Part shown: piece after piece, positions 24,592 through 31,634 of the stretch | Layout: every line of letters starts with the position of its first letter | How positions within the stretch are numbered: position 1 is the stretch's first letter | Assembly: GCF_042433955.1 (NCBI RefSeq) | Contig: NZ_JBHLUH010000004.1 | Coordinates: 124,001-188,000, forward strand | DNA: 64,000 nt | Reading direction: 5' to 3' | From: Phytohabitans kaempferiae | GTDB lineage: Bacteria > Actinomycetota > Actinomycetes > Mycobacteriales > Micromonosporaceae | Notes under the pieces: generated by a model | The model's input: the letters and a program-made list of their open reading frames with translations, nothing else | Told to the model about the DNA's origin: nothing | Databases searched by the model: none | Translations under genes and position numbers: made by a program

Positions 24592-24618
24592 CTAGCACCC
24601 TCAGATTGAGAGTGCTAA
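24592..24618 (-). promoter_or_regulatory. CIRCE operator 1 (HrcA site), downstream of the -10
   Basis: CTAGCACCC-N9-GAGTGCTAA matches the CIRCE consensus TTAGCACTC-N9-GAGTGCTAA with two changes in the left arm. It covers the predicted groES transcription start. HrcA is expected to bind it and repress groESL until heat shock; hrcA itself is not in the window. Confidence 0.9.
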
Positions 24619-24623
24619 CCCGC

Positions 24624-24653
24624 AGGTTATGCCGGTGGCTAGCACTCCGTCAA
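24624..24653 (-). promoter_or_regulatory. groES promoter
   Basis: On the minus strand TTGACG (24653-24648) and TAACCT (24629-24624) are 18 nt apart, a good housekeeping-sigma promoter. The -35 hexamer lies inside CIRCE 2, and the predicted start (about 24617) lies inside CIRCE 1. Confidence 0.75.
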
Positions 24654-24665
24654 GGAGAGTGCCAG
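24639..24665 (-). promoter_or_regulatory. CIRCE operator 2 (HrcA site), over the -35
   Basis: CTAGCACTC-N9-GAGTGCCAG has the CIRCE geometry with one change in the left arm and two in the right. Its 9-nt spacer contains the groES -35 hexamer. The centre-to-centre distance to operator 1 is 47 nt. Confidence 0.88.
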
Positions 24666-24754
24666 CGTGCCCCGAACTGATGACGCGACCGCCCTGTTTG
24701 GGGCATGGTCTTTGGGAAGAACCCCGCAGCCCCATTCCGCGCGGAGGCGATGCC

Positions 24755-24943
24755 ATGCAGGCCACAGTCGGTGACCACTTGCACGTACACAGCAACACGG
24801 TCGGCGCCAGCGACCGGATCGCCGAGATCGTCGAAGTCCGCGGTGCCGACGGGCAGCCGCCCTACCTCGTCCGCTTCCCGGACGGCCACGAGAGCCTGGT
24901 CTTCCCCGGCCCAGACAGCGTGGTCGAGCCCAGCCAGCGCTGA
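24755..24943 (+). CDS. DUF1918 family protein
   Basis: 62-aa protein made of a single DUF1918 domain, an SH3-like small beta barrel common in actinobacteria: ATVGDHLHVHSNTVGASDRI, EIVEVRGADGQPPYLVRF and HESLVFPGPDSVVEP. Function unknown. GCGGAGG lies 8 nt before the ATG. It is divergent from groES and followed by a methyltransferase gene on the same strand 48 nt away. Confidence 0.88.
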   Translation: MQATVGDHLHVHSNTVGASDRIAEIVEVRGADGQPPYLVRFPDGHESLVFPGPDSVVEPSQR

Positions 24944-24991
24944 GCCCGGCCCGCCCGCGGGCGCCCGCCGGGCTGCGCCGACAATCAGTCG

Positions 24992-26182
24992 GTGGATCCC
25001 GAGCAGCTCGCCGCGCTGCGTACCCCTGATGGGGTGAACGCCCTCGCCACGGCGGCCGAGCTGGCCGGCGGCGACCCGCTGTCCGCGGCGGCCACGCTCC
25101 GCTCCTCGGGCGTGCCCGCCGACCTCGCCGCGGCCGCGCTCACCCAGGCCGAGCTGCGGCGGCGGGCGGCCGGGAAGTTCGGTGCGGACGCCGCGCGGAT
25201 GTTCTTCACCCGCGCGGGGTTGGAGCAGGCGACGCGCTCCGTCGTGGCCGGGCGCCGCGCCGCGCGGTTGCGCGCCGCGGGCGTGCGCACCCTCGCCGAC
25301 CTCGGTTGCGGCATCGGCGCGGACGCGATCGCCGCCGCGCGTTCCGGCATCAAGGTGTACGCACTGGAAGCCGACCCGGGCACCGCCGCCGTTGCCGCCG
25401 CCAACGCTCAGGTGCTGGGGCTGGACGACATCACGGTGACCCACGGCGACGCCACAGCGGCCGATCTGTCCGGTGTGGATGCGGTCTTCTGCGACCCCGC
25501 GCGCCGACGGGCCGGGCGGCGGGTCTTCGATCCGGCCGCGTACTCGCCACCGTGGGACTTCGTCGCCGCCCTGCCCGAGCGAGTCCCGCGCACCGTGCTC
25601 AAGCTGGCGCCCGGCGTCGACCACGGGCTCATCCCACCTGGCGCGGAGGCGGAGTGGGTGAGCGTACGGGGCGAGGTGGTGGAGGCGGCCTTCTGGTGCG
25701 GGCCGCTCGCCGACGTGCCCCGGCGGGCCACGTTGCTCGGGGCGGGCGAGTACACCCTCACCGGCACCGGGCAGGCGAAGGCGCCGGTGGGCGAGGTGGG
25801 GCCTTACCTCTACGACCCGGACGGCGCGGTGGTCCGGGCGCACCTGGTCGCCGAGTTCGCCGCCACGGTCGCGGGGCACCTCGCCGACCCCGAGATCGCC
25901 TACGTCTACACCGACGCCCCCACTCCCACGCCGTACGCTCGCTGCCTGAAGGTCGACGAGGTGCTGCCCTTCTCCTTGAAGCGGTTGCGTGCCCTCCTCC
26001 GCGATCGGGGCGTGGGGCGGCTCGAGATCCTCAAGCGCGGCTCCGCACTGGAGCCCGAACGCCTCCGCCGCGACCTGCGCCTGGCCGGCCCCTCGGCGGC
26101 GACGCTGGTGCTGACCCGGGTAGCCGGTGCACCGACCGCCCTGCTCTGCCAGCCGCTCGGCGGTGACGTAGATACGTCGTGA
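24992..26182 (+). CDS. Class I SAM methyltransferase with C-terminal THUMP-like domain
   Basis: 396-aa predicted SAM-dependent methyltransferase. Motif I is TLADLGCGIGADAIAA (about 102-117), followed by VYALEADPGTAAVAAANAQ (acidic motif II) and DAVFCDPARRRAGRR at the motif IV place. The C-terminal part (about 320-390, GRLEILKRGSALEPERLRRD) resembles the THUMP-like domain of this actinobacterial family, which hints at an RNA substrate, unproven. The N-terminal helical region is typical for the family. GTG at 24992 follows GACAAT by 6 nt with no Shine-Dalgarno sequence, so probably leaderless. It overlaps the ybaK remnant by 4 nt. Confidence 0.87.
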   Translation: MDPEQLAALRTPDGVNALATAAELAGGDPLSAAATLRSSGVPADLAAAALTQAELRRRAAGKFGADAARMFFTRAGLEQATRSVVAGRRAARLRAAGVRTLADLGCGIGADAIAAARSGIKVYALEADPGTAAVAAANAQVLGLDDITVTHGDATAADLSGVDAVFCDPARRRAGRRVFDPAAYSPPWDFVAALPERVPRTVLKLAPGVDHGLIPPGAEAEWVSVRGEVVEAAFWCGPLADVPRRATLLGAGEYTLTGTGQAKAPVGEVGPYLYDPDGAVVRAHLVAEFAATVAGHLADPEIAYVYTDAPTPTPYARCLKVDEVLPFSLKRLRALLRDRGVGRLEILKRGSALEPERLRRDLRLAGPSAATLVLTRVAGAPTALLCQPLGGDVDTS

Positions 26183-26475
26183 GGCCGCCGTCAGGTGCTT
26201 TGTGGCACCGCGACCTCAAGGCGCTCGCGGCGGCCGCCAGCGGCAAGCGGGCCATGCTCGCCGACCGGACAGTGGCCGAGCGGACCACGGGGTACGTGCG
26301 CGGCGGGATCAGCCCGCTCGGGCAGCGCAAGCGCCTCCCCACGGTGGTCGACGCGACCGCCGCCGAGCACGAAACGATCTACGTTTCCGCAGGTCGCAGG
26401 GGCATTCAGGTGGAGCTGTCACCGCATGATCTGGTGCGGCTGACCGGGGCGACCCTCGCCGCCGTCCGCGCCTGA
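26179..26475 (+). pseudogene. ybaK: 5'-truncated ybaK/EbsC-type aminoacyl-tRNA deacylase
   Basis: The 98-aa frame matches only the C-terminal half of YbaK/ProX Cys-tRNA(Pro) deacylases: DLKALAAAASGKRAMLADR, then TTGYVRGGISPLGQRKRLPT (core motif), VSAGRRGIQVELSPHDLVR and TGATLAAVRA at the end. Full-length proteins have about 155-160 residues; the N-terminal 65 or so, including the first half of the binding pocket, are missing and replaced by 11 unrelated residues after a GTG that overlaps the methyltransferase stop. It looks like a deletion remnant fused behind the methyltransferase gene, although the retained half is undamaged. Confidence 0.75.
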
Positions 26476-26513
26476 TCCTTTCCGTCCACTTTGCGCCCGC
26501 GCGGGGCTAAAGC

Positions 26514-26533
26514 GCCCGATGATCGATTCGGGC
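26514..26533 (+). terminator. Hairpin after ybaK remnant
   Basis: GCCCGA-N8-TCGGGC gives a 6-bp stem with an 8-nt loop, 38 nt after the ybaK remnant. It would separate the methyltransferase transcript from the sugar transporter operon. Confidence 0.5.
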
Positions 26534-26573
26534 ATGGAGGCCCGAGCGGGTAGATGACGATCACGTTGCTGAA

Positions 26574-26592
26574 TTGTTATCGCCGCCAACAA
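26574..26592 (+). promoter_or_regulatory. Candidate operator upstream of sugar ABC operon
   Basis: TTGTT-N9-AACAA is an inverted repeat about 145 nt before the substrate-binding protein start, in the only long non-coding stretch (26476-26737) of the operon. ROK repressors often use A/T-rich inverted repeats with TTGTT/AACAA-like arms, so it is a possible site for the ROK protein encoded downstream. The remaining stretch also holds GTACGTAC at about 26658. No further gene seen. Confidence 0.4.
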
Positions 26593-26737
26593 ACTCATGG
26601 CGTCGGCGGTCTTGTGCTACCGCTCGATGCCGAAATACGTTGCCGGGCACAACAAAAGTACGTACCCAAGGACGCCCACCGCGCCACGCCGCGCGACACA
26701 CCCACCACAACCACACTTGGACGAAAGGGCCCATGCA

Positions 26738-27844
26738 ATGCGCAAAGGGATCCTCTCCATCGCTGCCGCCAGCCTGCTGGCGGTAGGGTCGCTCGCCGCG
26801 TGTGGCGACGACTCCGGCAGCGACACCGGCTCTGGCACCGACGGCGGCGGCAAGACAGCCAAGATCGGCGTGATCCTCCCCGACAGCGCGTCCTCCGACC
26901 GCTGGGAGACCGCCGACCGCAAGTACCTCGAGGAGGCGTTCACGGCCGCCGGGGTGCAGTACGACATCCAGAACGCCCAGGGCGACAAGAACACGTTCCA
27001 GACCCTGGCCGACCAGATGATCACCAACGGCGCGACGGTCCTCATGATCGTCAACCTCGACTCCGGCACCGGCAAGGCGGTCCTCGACAAGGCGAAGTCG
27101 CAGGGTGTCGCCACGATCGACTACGACCGGCTGACGCTGGGCGGCTCCGCCGAGTACTACGTCAGCTTCGACAACGAGGCCGTCGGCAAGCTCCAGGGCG
27201 AGGGCCTGGTCAAGTGCCTGACCGCCGCCAACGCGCAGAAGCCGGTCGTCGCCGAGCTCAACGGCTCGCAGACCGACAACAACGCGACCCTGTTCAAGAA
27301 CGGGTACGACTCGATCCTCCAGCCGAAGTACGACGCCGGCGAGTACGTCAAGGGCCCGGACCAGTGGGTTCCGGACTGGGACAACAACCAGGCGGGCACG
27401 CTCTTCGAGCAGATGCTGACCCAGCAGAAGGGCAAGATCGACGGCGTGCTGGCCGCGAACGACGGCCTCGGCAACGCGGTGATCTCGGTGCTCAAGAAGA
27501 ACAACCTGAACGGCAAGGTCCCGGTGACCGGCCAGGACGCCACCGTCCAGGGCCTGCAGAACATCCTCGCCGGCGACCAGTGCATGACCGTCTACAAGGC
27601 GATCAAGCAGGAGGCCGACGCCGCCGCCGACCTGGCGATCGGTCTGGCCAAGGGCGAGCGCAAGAGCACGTCGCAGACGGTCAAGGACCCCGAGTCCGGC
27701 CGGGACGTGCCCTCGGTGCTGCTGACTCCGGTGGCGATCACGAAGGAGAACGTGAAGGACGTCGTCGCGGACGGCTTCGTCACGAAGGAAGAGCTGTGCA
27801 CGGGCAGCTTCGCCGCTGCCTGCACGCAGGCCGGGATCAGCTGA
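26738..27844 (+). CDS. xylF: Sugar ABC transporter substrate-binding lipoprotein, xylose type
   Basis: 368-aa extracellular binding protein anchored by a lipid (signal peptide MRKGILSIAAASLLAVGSLA with lipobox LAAC). It belongs to the periplasmic binding protein type 1 fold of the XylF branch: KIGVILPDSASSDRWETADR, GDKNTFQTLADQMITNGA, and GVATIDYDRLTLGGSAEYYV, which is characteristic of xylose-binding proteins. TGQDATVQGLQNILAGDQCM follows. ATG at 26738 is chosen because it begins the signal peptide. It leads an operon with the ATPase and permease, with an attenuator hairpin after it. Xylose is the likely ligand but other pentoses are possible. Confidence 0.9.
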   Translation: MRKGILSIAAASLLAVGSLAACGDDSGSDTGSGTDGGGKTAKIGVILPDSASSDRWETADRKYLEEAFTAAGVQYDIQNAQGDKNTFQTLADQMITNGATVLMIVNLDSGTGKAVLDKAKSQGVATIDYDRLTLGGSAEYYVSFDNEAVGKLQGEGLVKCLTAANAQKPVVAELNGSQTDNNATLFKNGYDSILQPKYDAGEYVKGPDQWVPDWDNNQAGTLFEQMLTQQKGKIDGVLAANDGLGNAVISVLKKNNLNGKVPVTGQDATVQGLQNILAGDQCMTVYKAIKQEADAAADLAIGLAKGERKSTSQTVKDPESGRDVPSVLLTPVAITKENVKDVVADGFVTKEELCTGSFAAACTQAGIS

Positions 27845-27858
27845 CCTGCCATACGGTC

Positions 27859-27904
27859 GATCTAGGGCATATCGGCGCCCCTCGGTGCCGGTATGCCCTA
27901 GATC
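27859..27904 (+). terminator. Long attenuator hairpin between binding protein and ATPase genes
   Basis: Arms of 21 nt (27859-27879 and 27884-27904) starting GATCTAGGGCATA pair with only two mismatches, both of which can be wobble pairs, around a 4-nt loop. Such hairpins after the binding-protein gene reduce expression of the membrane and ATPase genes relative to the binding protein. Confidence 0.85.
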
Positions 27905-27923
27905 AACGCTAAGGAGATGTACC

Positions 27924-28727
27924 GTGACACCGCTGCTTGAAGCGCGCGGGATCGTGAAGCGGTTCGGCCCCGTACAGGTCCTGCAAGACGTGGATTTTTC
28001 CGTACCGCCCGGTGAGGTCACCGCGGTCGTCGGTGACAACGGCGCCGGCAAGTCGACGCTGGTCAAGTGCATCAGCGGGATCTATACGAGCGACGAGGGC
28101 GAATTTCTCTTCGAGGGCAAACCGGTCACCATCCACGGCCCGCGTGATGCCGCCGCGCTCGGTATCGAGGTCGTCTACCAGGATCTGGCGCTCTGCGACA
28201 ACCTCGACATCGTGCAGAACATGTTCCTCGGCCGGGAGAAGCGCTCGGGCCTCGTCCTGGACGAGCCGACCATGGAGCAGATGGCGGCCGAGACCCTGGC
28301 CGGCCTCTCCGTACGCACCGTGAAGTCGCTCCGCCAACTCGTCGCCAGCCTCTCCGGCGGCCAGCGGCAGACGGTGGCGATCGCCAAGGCCGTGCTGTGG
28401 AACAGCAAGCTCGTCATCCTCGACGAGCCGACCGCCGCGCTCGGCGTGGCACAGACCGCGCAGGTGCTGGAGCTGGTCCGCCGGCTGGCCGACAACGGTC
28501 TCGCGGTCGTGCTCATCTCGCACAACATGAACGACGTCTTCGCCGTCTCGGACAACATCGCGGCGCTCTTCCTGGGGCGCATGGTCGCCCAGGTCCGCAC
28601 CACCGACGTGACCCACTCGCAGGTGGTCGAGCTGATCACCGCCGGCCGCAGTGGCAACCTCGGCCTGCCCCCGGCGGAAAACGGCGCCGAGCTCATGGAT
28701 CCGACCATCCCGGGAGCGCAGCAATGA
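27924..28727 (+). CDS. xylG: Sugar ABC transporter ATP-binding protein (single domain)
   Basis: 267-aa ATPase that powers the xylose-type importer. Walker A GDNGAGKSTLVKC, Q-loop in VVYQDLALCD, signature LSGGQRQTVAIAKAVL, Walker B KLVILDEPTAALG and H-loop VLISHNMND are all intact. E. coli XylG has two ATPase domains in about 510 residues; here there is one, as in FrcA-like and many actinobacterial systems, so the transporter would use a homodimer. GTG start preceded by AAGGAGATG. Its stop overlaps the permease ATG by 4 nt. Confidence 0.92.
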   Translation: MTPLLEARGIVKRFGPVQVLQDVDFSVPPGEVTAVVGDNGAGKSTLVKCISGIYTSDEGEFLFEGKPVTIHGPRDAAALGIEVVYQDLALCDNLDIVQNMFLGREKRSGLVLDEPTMEQMAAETLAGLSVRTVKSLRQLVASLSGGQRQTVAIAKAVLWNSKLVILDEPTAALGVAQTAQVLELVRRLADNGLAVVLISHNMNDVFAVSDNIAALFLGRMVAQVRTTDVTHSQVVELITAGRSGNLGLPPAENGAELMDPTIPGAQQ

Positions 28728-29980
28728 CCATCACGGCGCAACACATCGAGCCGGCGGCCGTGACGCCAAAGCCCACGGTCGCCAGCCATGCGCGCGACTA
28801 CGTCGCCCGGATCCGCGGCGGGGAGCTGGGCGCGCTGCCCGCCGTGCTCGGCCTGGTCGTGCTCTGCGTCTTCTTCGGCGTGATGCGGCCGGTGTTCTTC
28901 TCGGCGGGCAACTTCGCCAACCTCTTCACCCAGGGCGCGGCGGTGGCGGTCATCGCCATGGGCATGGTCTTCGTGCTGCTGCTCGGCGAGATCGACCTCT
29001 CGGCCGGCTTCGCCAGCGGGGTCTGTGCGGCGGTGCTCGCCCAGGTCGTGGCCGTGCACGGCTACCCGTGGTACGTCGCGGTCCTCGCCGCTCTCGCCAC
29101 CGGTGTCGTCATCGGGCTGGTGCTCGGCTTCCTGGTCGCCAAGGTCGGCATACCGTCGTTCGTGGTGACGCTCGCCGCGTTCCTCGCCTTCCAGGGCACC
29201 GTGCTGCTGCTGATCAAGGGCGGTACGAACGTCTCGATCGGCGACGAGGTCATCATCGCGATCGAAAACCGCAACATCCCGCCCGCTCTGGGCTGGCTCC
29301 TGGTGGTGCTGATCGCGGGCGGCTACGCGGCGATCCAGCTGCTCAGCGTGCACCGCCGCACGTCTCGCGGCCTGGTAACCGAGCCGCTGCCCGTGGTGCT
29401 CGCGCGGATCGGCGGGCTCGTGGCGATCCTCGCCGGTGCGGTCTACTTCCTCAACCTCGAACGGAGCATCAACCCCGCGCTGAACTCGCTCAAAGGCGTG
29501 CCGATCGTCGTGCCGATCATCGCGGTCCTGCTGATCGTCTGGACGTTCGTGCTGCGGCGAACCGCGTACGGCCGGCACATCTACGCGGTCGGCGGCAACC
29601 GGGAGGCGGCCCGCCGAGCCGGCATCAACGTAGACAAGATTCGCATCTCGGTCTTCGTGATCTGCTCGTTCATGGCGGCGATCGGCGGCATCATCCTGGC
29701 CAGCAAGTCCCGCTCGGTCGACCCGAACACGGGCGGCAGCAACGTGCTGCTGTACGCCGTCGGCGCGGCGGTCATCGGCGGTACCAGCCTCTTCGGCGGC
29801 AAGGGTCGCGTGCTGGACGCGGTCCTCGGCGGCGCGGTGATCGCCGTGATCGACAATGGCATGGGTCTCATGAACCTCAGCTCCGGCCAGAAGTTCGTCT
29901 TCACCGGCTCGGTGCTGTTGCTGGCCGCCGGCGTGGACGCCCTGTCACGCAAGCGGGCGGCTGCCACAGGCCATAGGTAG
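28724..29980 (+). CDS. xylH: Sugar ABC transporter permease, xylose type
   Basis: 418-aa integral membrane protein with about ten to twelve hydrophobic helices (first at residues 41-60). It carries the BPD_transp_2 family signatures NFANLFTQGAAVAVIAMGMV, LLLGEIDLSAGFASG and the ATPase-coupling loop RRTAYGRHIYAVGGNREAAR (the EAA-like region), ending with a helix LNLSSGQKFVFTGSVLLL-like (here MNLSSGQKFVFTG). It completes the importer with the binding protein and ATPase upstream and overlaps the latter by ATGA. Confidence 0.92.
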   Translation: MTITAQHIEPAAVTPKPTVASHARDYVARIRGGELGALPAVLGLVVLCVFFGVMRPVFFSAGNFANLFTQGAAVAVIAMGMVFVLLLGEIDLSAGFASGVCAAVLAQVVAVHGYPWYVAVLAALATGVVIGLVLGFLVAKVGIPSFVVTLAAFLAFQGTVLLLIKGGTNVSIGDEVIIAIENRNIPPALGWLLVVLIAGGYAAIQLLSVHRRTSRGLVTEPLPVVLARIGGLVAILAGAVYFLNLERSINPALNSLKGVPIVVPIIAVLLIVWTFVLRRTAYGRHIYAVGGNREAARRAGINVDKIRISVFVICSFMAAIGGIILASKSRSVDPNTGGSNVLLYAVGAAVIGGTSLFGGKGRVLDAVLGGAVIAVIDNGMGLMNLSSGQKFVFTGSVLLLAAGVDALSRKRAAATGHR

Positions 29981-30017
29981 CGCCCTTTAGTCGATCATCG
30001 GGGAGGCTGGGCAACGG

Positions 30018-31202
30018 ATGCGCACGGGACCAAGCCAGGAGGAGGTGCGCCGGCAAAACCTCGGTGCGCTCCTGCGGTACGTGCACATCCACGGCCCGAC
30101 CTCGCGCGCCGAGCTCACCTCTGAGCTGGGCCTAAACCGCAGCACGATCGGGGCGCTGACCGCCGACCTGGCCGCCGCGGGCCTGGTCACGGAGGCGGCG
30201 CCCCGGGAGACCGGCCGGGCCGGGCGACCCTCGCTGGTCGTCCGGCCGGAGTCGGAGCGCGTGTACGCCTACGCGTTCAGCATCGAGGTGGACCAGCTGC
30301 GGGCGGCCCGGGTCGGGCTGGGCGGTCAGGTGCTCGACCACCGGGCCGACGACCGGCCCTCCGGGCTGCCGGCGGCGGAGGCGGTGCCGCTGCTCGCGGA
30401 GTTCGTCAAGGACCTCCAGCAGTCGGTGCCGGACAGCGCCGTGTACGTCGGCGGCGGCGTCTCGGTCTCGCGCATGATGCGGCGGGCCGACGGCAAGGCG
30501 GGGCTGAGCGGCGGCACCGACAGCGCGGCGGTGGCCGAGCCGCTGAGCGCGGTCCTCAACGCCGAGCTGGGCGCCGAGCGGCCGCTGGTCCTGGGCAACG
30601 CGGCCGACGTGGCCGCCCTGGCCGAGCATGCCCGGGGCGCGGCGGTGGGCTGCGACAACGTCATCTACCTGCACCGGGATGCCGGCGTCGACGCCGGCAT
30701 CATCGTCGGCGGGCGGCGGCTGACCGGCCACGCCGGACAGGGCGGCCAGGTCGGCCACATGGTGGTACTCCCCGGCGGCCGCCCGTGCAGTTGCGGCTCG
30801 CGCGGCTGCTGGGAGACCGAGATCGGTGACCGCGCGCTGCTCAACGCCGCCGGACGCGACGGCGACGGTGGCTGGGGCGCCGCACTGGCCGTGGTCGACG
30901 CCGCCTCCCGTGGCGACGCCAGCGCCCAGGCCGCCGTGCGCCAGGTCGGCGACTGGCTCGGCTTCGGCCTCGCCAACCTCGTCAACATCTTCGACCCCGA
31001 GATGGTCATCTTCGGCGGTACCCTCCGCGACGTCTACCTCGCCGCCGCCGCGCAGGTACGCAGCCGGCTCAACAGCATGGCCCTGACCGCCGCCCGTGAG
31101 CACGTCCGCCTGCGGACCCCGAAGCTGGGCGAGGATGCCGCCCTGATCGGCGCGGCCGAACTCGCCTTCGAACGCCTCCTCGCCGACCCGCTCTCCAGCT
31201 GA
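30018..31202 (+). CDS. ROK-family transcriptional repressor
   Basis: 394-aa regulator with an N-terminal winged helix (RRQNLGALLRYVHIHGPTSR, AELTSELGLNRSTIGALTAD) and a ROK sugar-kinase-like domain. The zinc site is present: GHMVVLPGGRPCSCGSRGCW supplies His and three Cys. The kinase-type DxGG loop is not recognisable, as in other repressor members such as XylR and NagC. It lies 37 nt after the permease on the same strand with GGGGAGG before its ATG, so it most likely controls this importer in response to xylose or a related sugar. Confidence 0.88.
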   Translation: MRTGPSQEEVRRQNLGALLRYVHIHGPTSRAELTSELGLNRSTIGALTADLAAAGLVTEAAPRETGRAGRPSLVVRPESERVYAYAFSIEVDQLRAARVGLGGQVLDHRADDRPSGLPAAEAVPLLAEFVKDLQQSVPDSAVYVGGGVSVSRMMRRADGKAGLSGGTDSAAVAEPLSAVLNAELGAERPLVLGNAADVAALAEHARGAAVGCDNVIYLHRDAGVDAGIIVGGRRLTGHAGQGGQVGHMVVLPGGRPCSCGSRGCWETEIGDRALLNAAGRDGDGGWGAALAVVDAASRGDASAQAAVRQVGDWLGFGLANLVNIFDPEMVIFGGTLRDVYLAAAAQVRSRLNSMALTAAREHVRLRTPKLGEDAALIGAAELAFERLLADPLSS

Positions 31203-31214
31203 CAGCCCCGTTTC

Positions 31215-31236
31215 GCGCCGGCTCCGCGACCGGCGC
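31215..31236 (+). terminator. Hairpin after the ROK gene
   Basis: GCGCCGG (31215-31221) and CCGGCGC (31230-31236) form a perfect 7-bp stem with an 8-nt loop, 12 nt after the ROK stop. Confidence 0.65.
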
Positions 31237-31343
31237 CATCGACGGCGAGCGAGCCGCGCGGGCGAGGCACAGCCCTGGACCGCGCGGCGCAGGCCCCGCC
31301 CGCGGGCCGGACGGAGGGCGCGGTGCGGGGCTACCCTGAGCCG

Positions 31344-31634
31344 GTGAGCGGTGAGATTCGGGCGTCCGATGATGACCGGCACCGCGTGGTCGACGCGCTC
31401 CAGCGGCACACCGAGGCGGGGCGGCTGACGCTGGACGAGTTCACCGAGCGGGTCGACGGTGCCTACGCCGCCCGCACGCTCGCCGAGCTGGAGGCGGTGA
31501 CCCGCGACCTACCGGCCGAGCCGGTCGCCGCCGTCGCCGCTCCGGACACCGGCCGACGGGACCTGCTCGTCATCTTCGCGGTCGCCGGGGTCGCCCTGAT
31601 CCTGCTCCTGATCTTCATGGCGCTCAGCCGCTGA
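31344..31634 (+). CDS. DUF1707 small membrane protein
   Basis: 96-aa protein with the actinobacterial DUF1707 (SHOCT-like) N-terminal domain: EIRASDDDRHRVVDALQRHT, EAGRLTLDEFTERVDGAY and AARTLAELEAVTRDLP, followed by one transmembrane helix (DLLVIFAVAGVALILLLIFM). Function unknown; the domain is common in small membrane-associated proteins. GTG at 31344 is 6 nt after TACCCT and starts exactly where the domain begins (SGEIRASDDDR), so a leaderless start is likely. Its last 126 nt are overlapped on the other strand by the MFS reading frame. Confidence 0.85.
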   Translation: MSGEIRASDDDRHRVVDALQRHTEAGRLTLDEFTERVDGAYAARTLAELEAVTRDLPAEPVAAVAAPDTGRRDLLVIFAVAGVALILLLIFMALSR

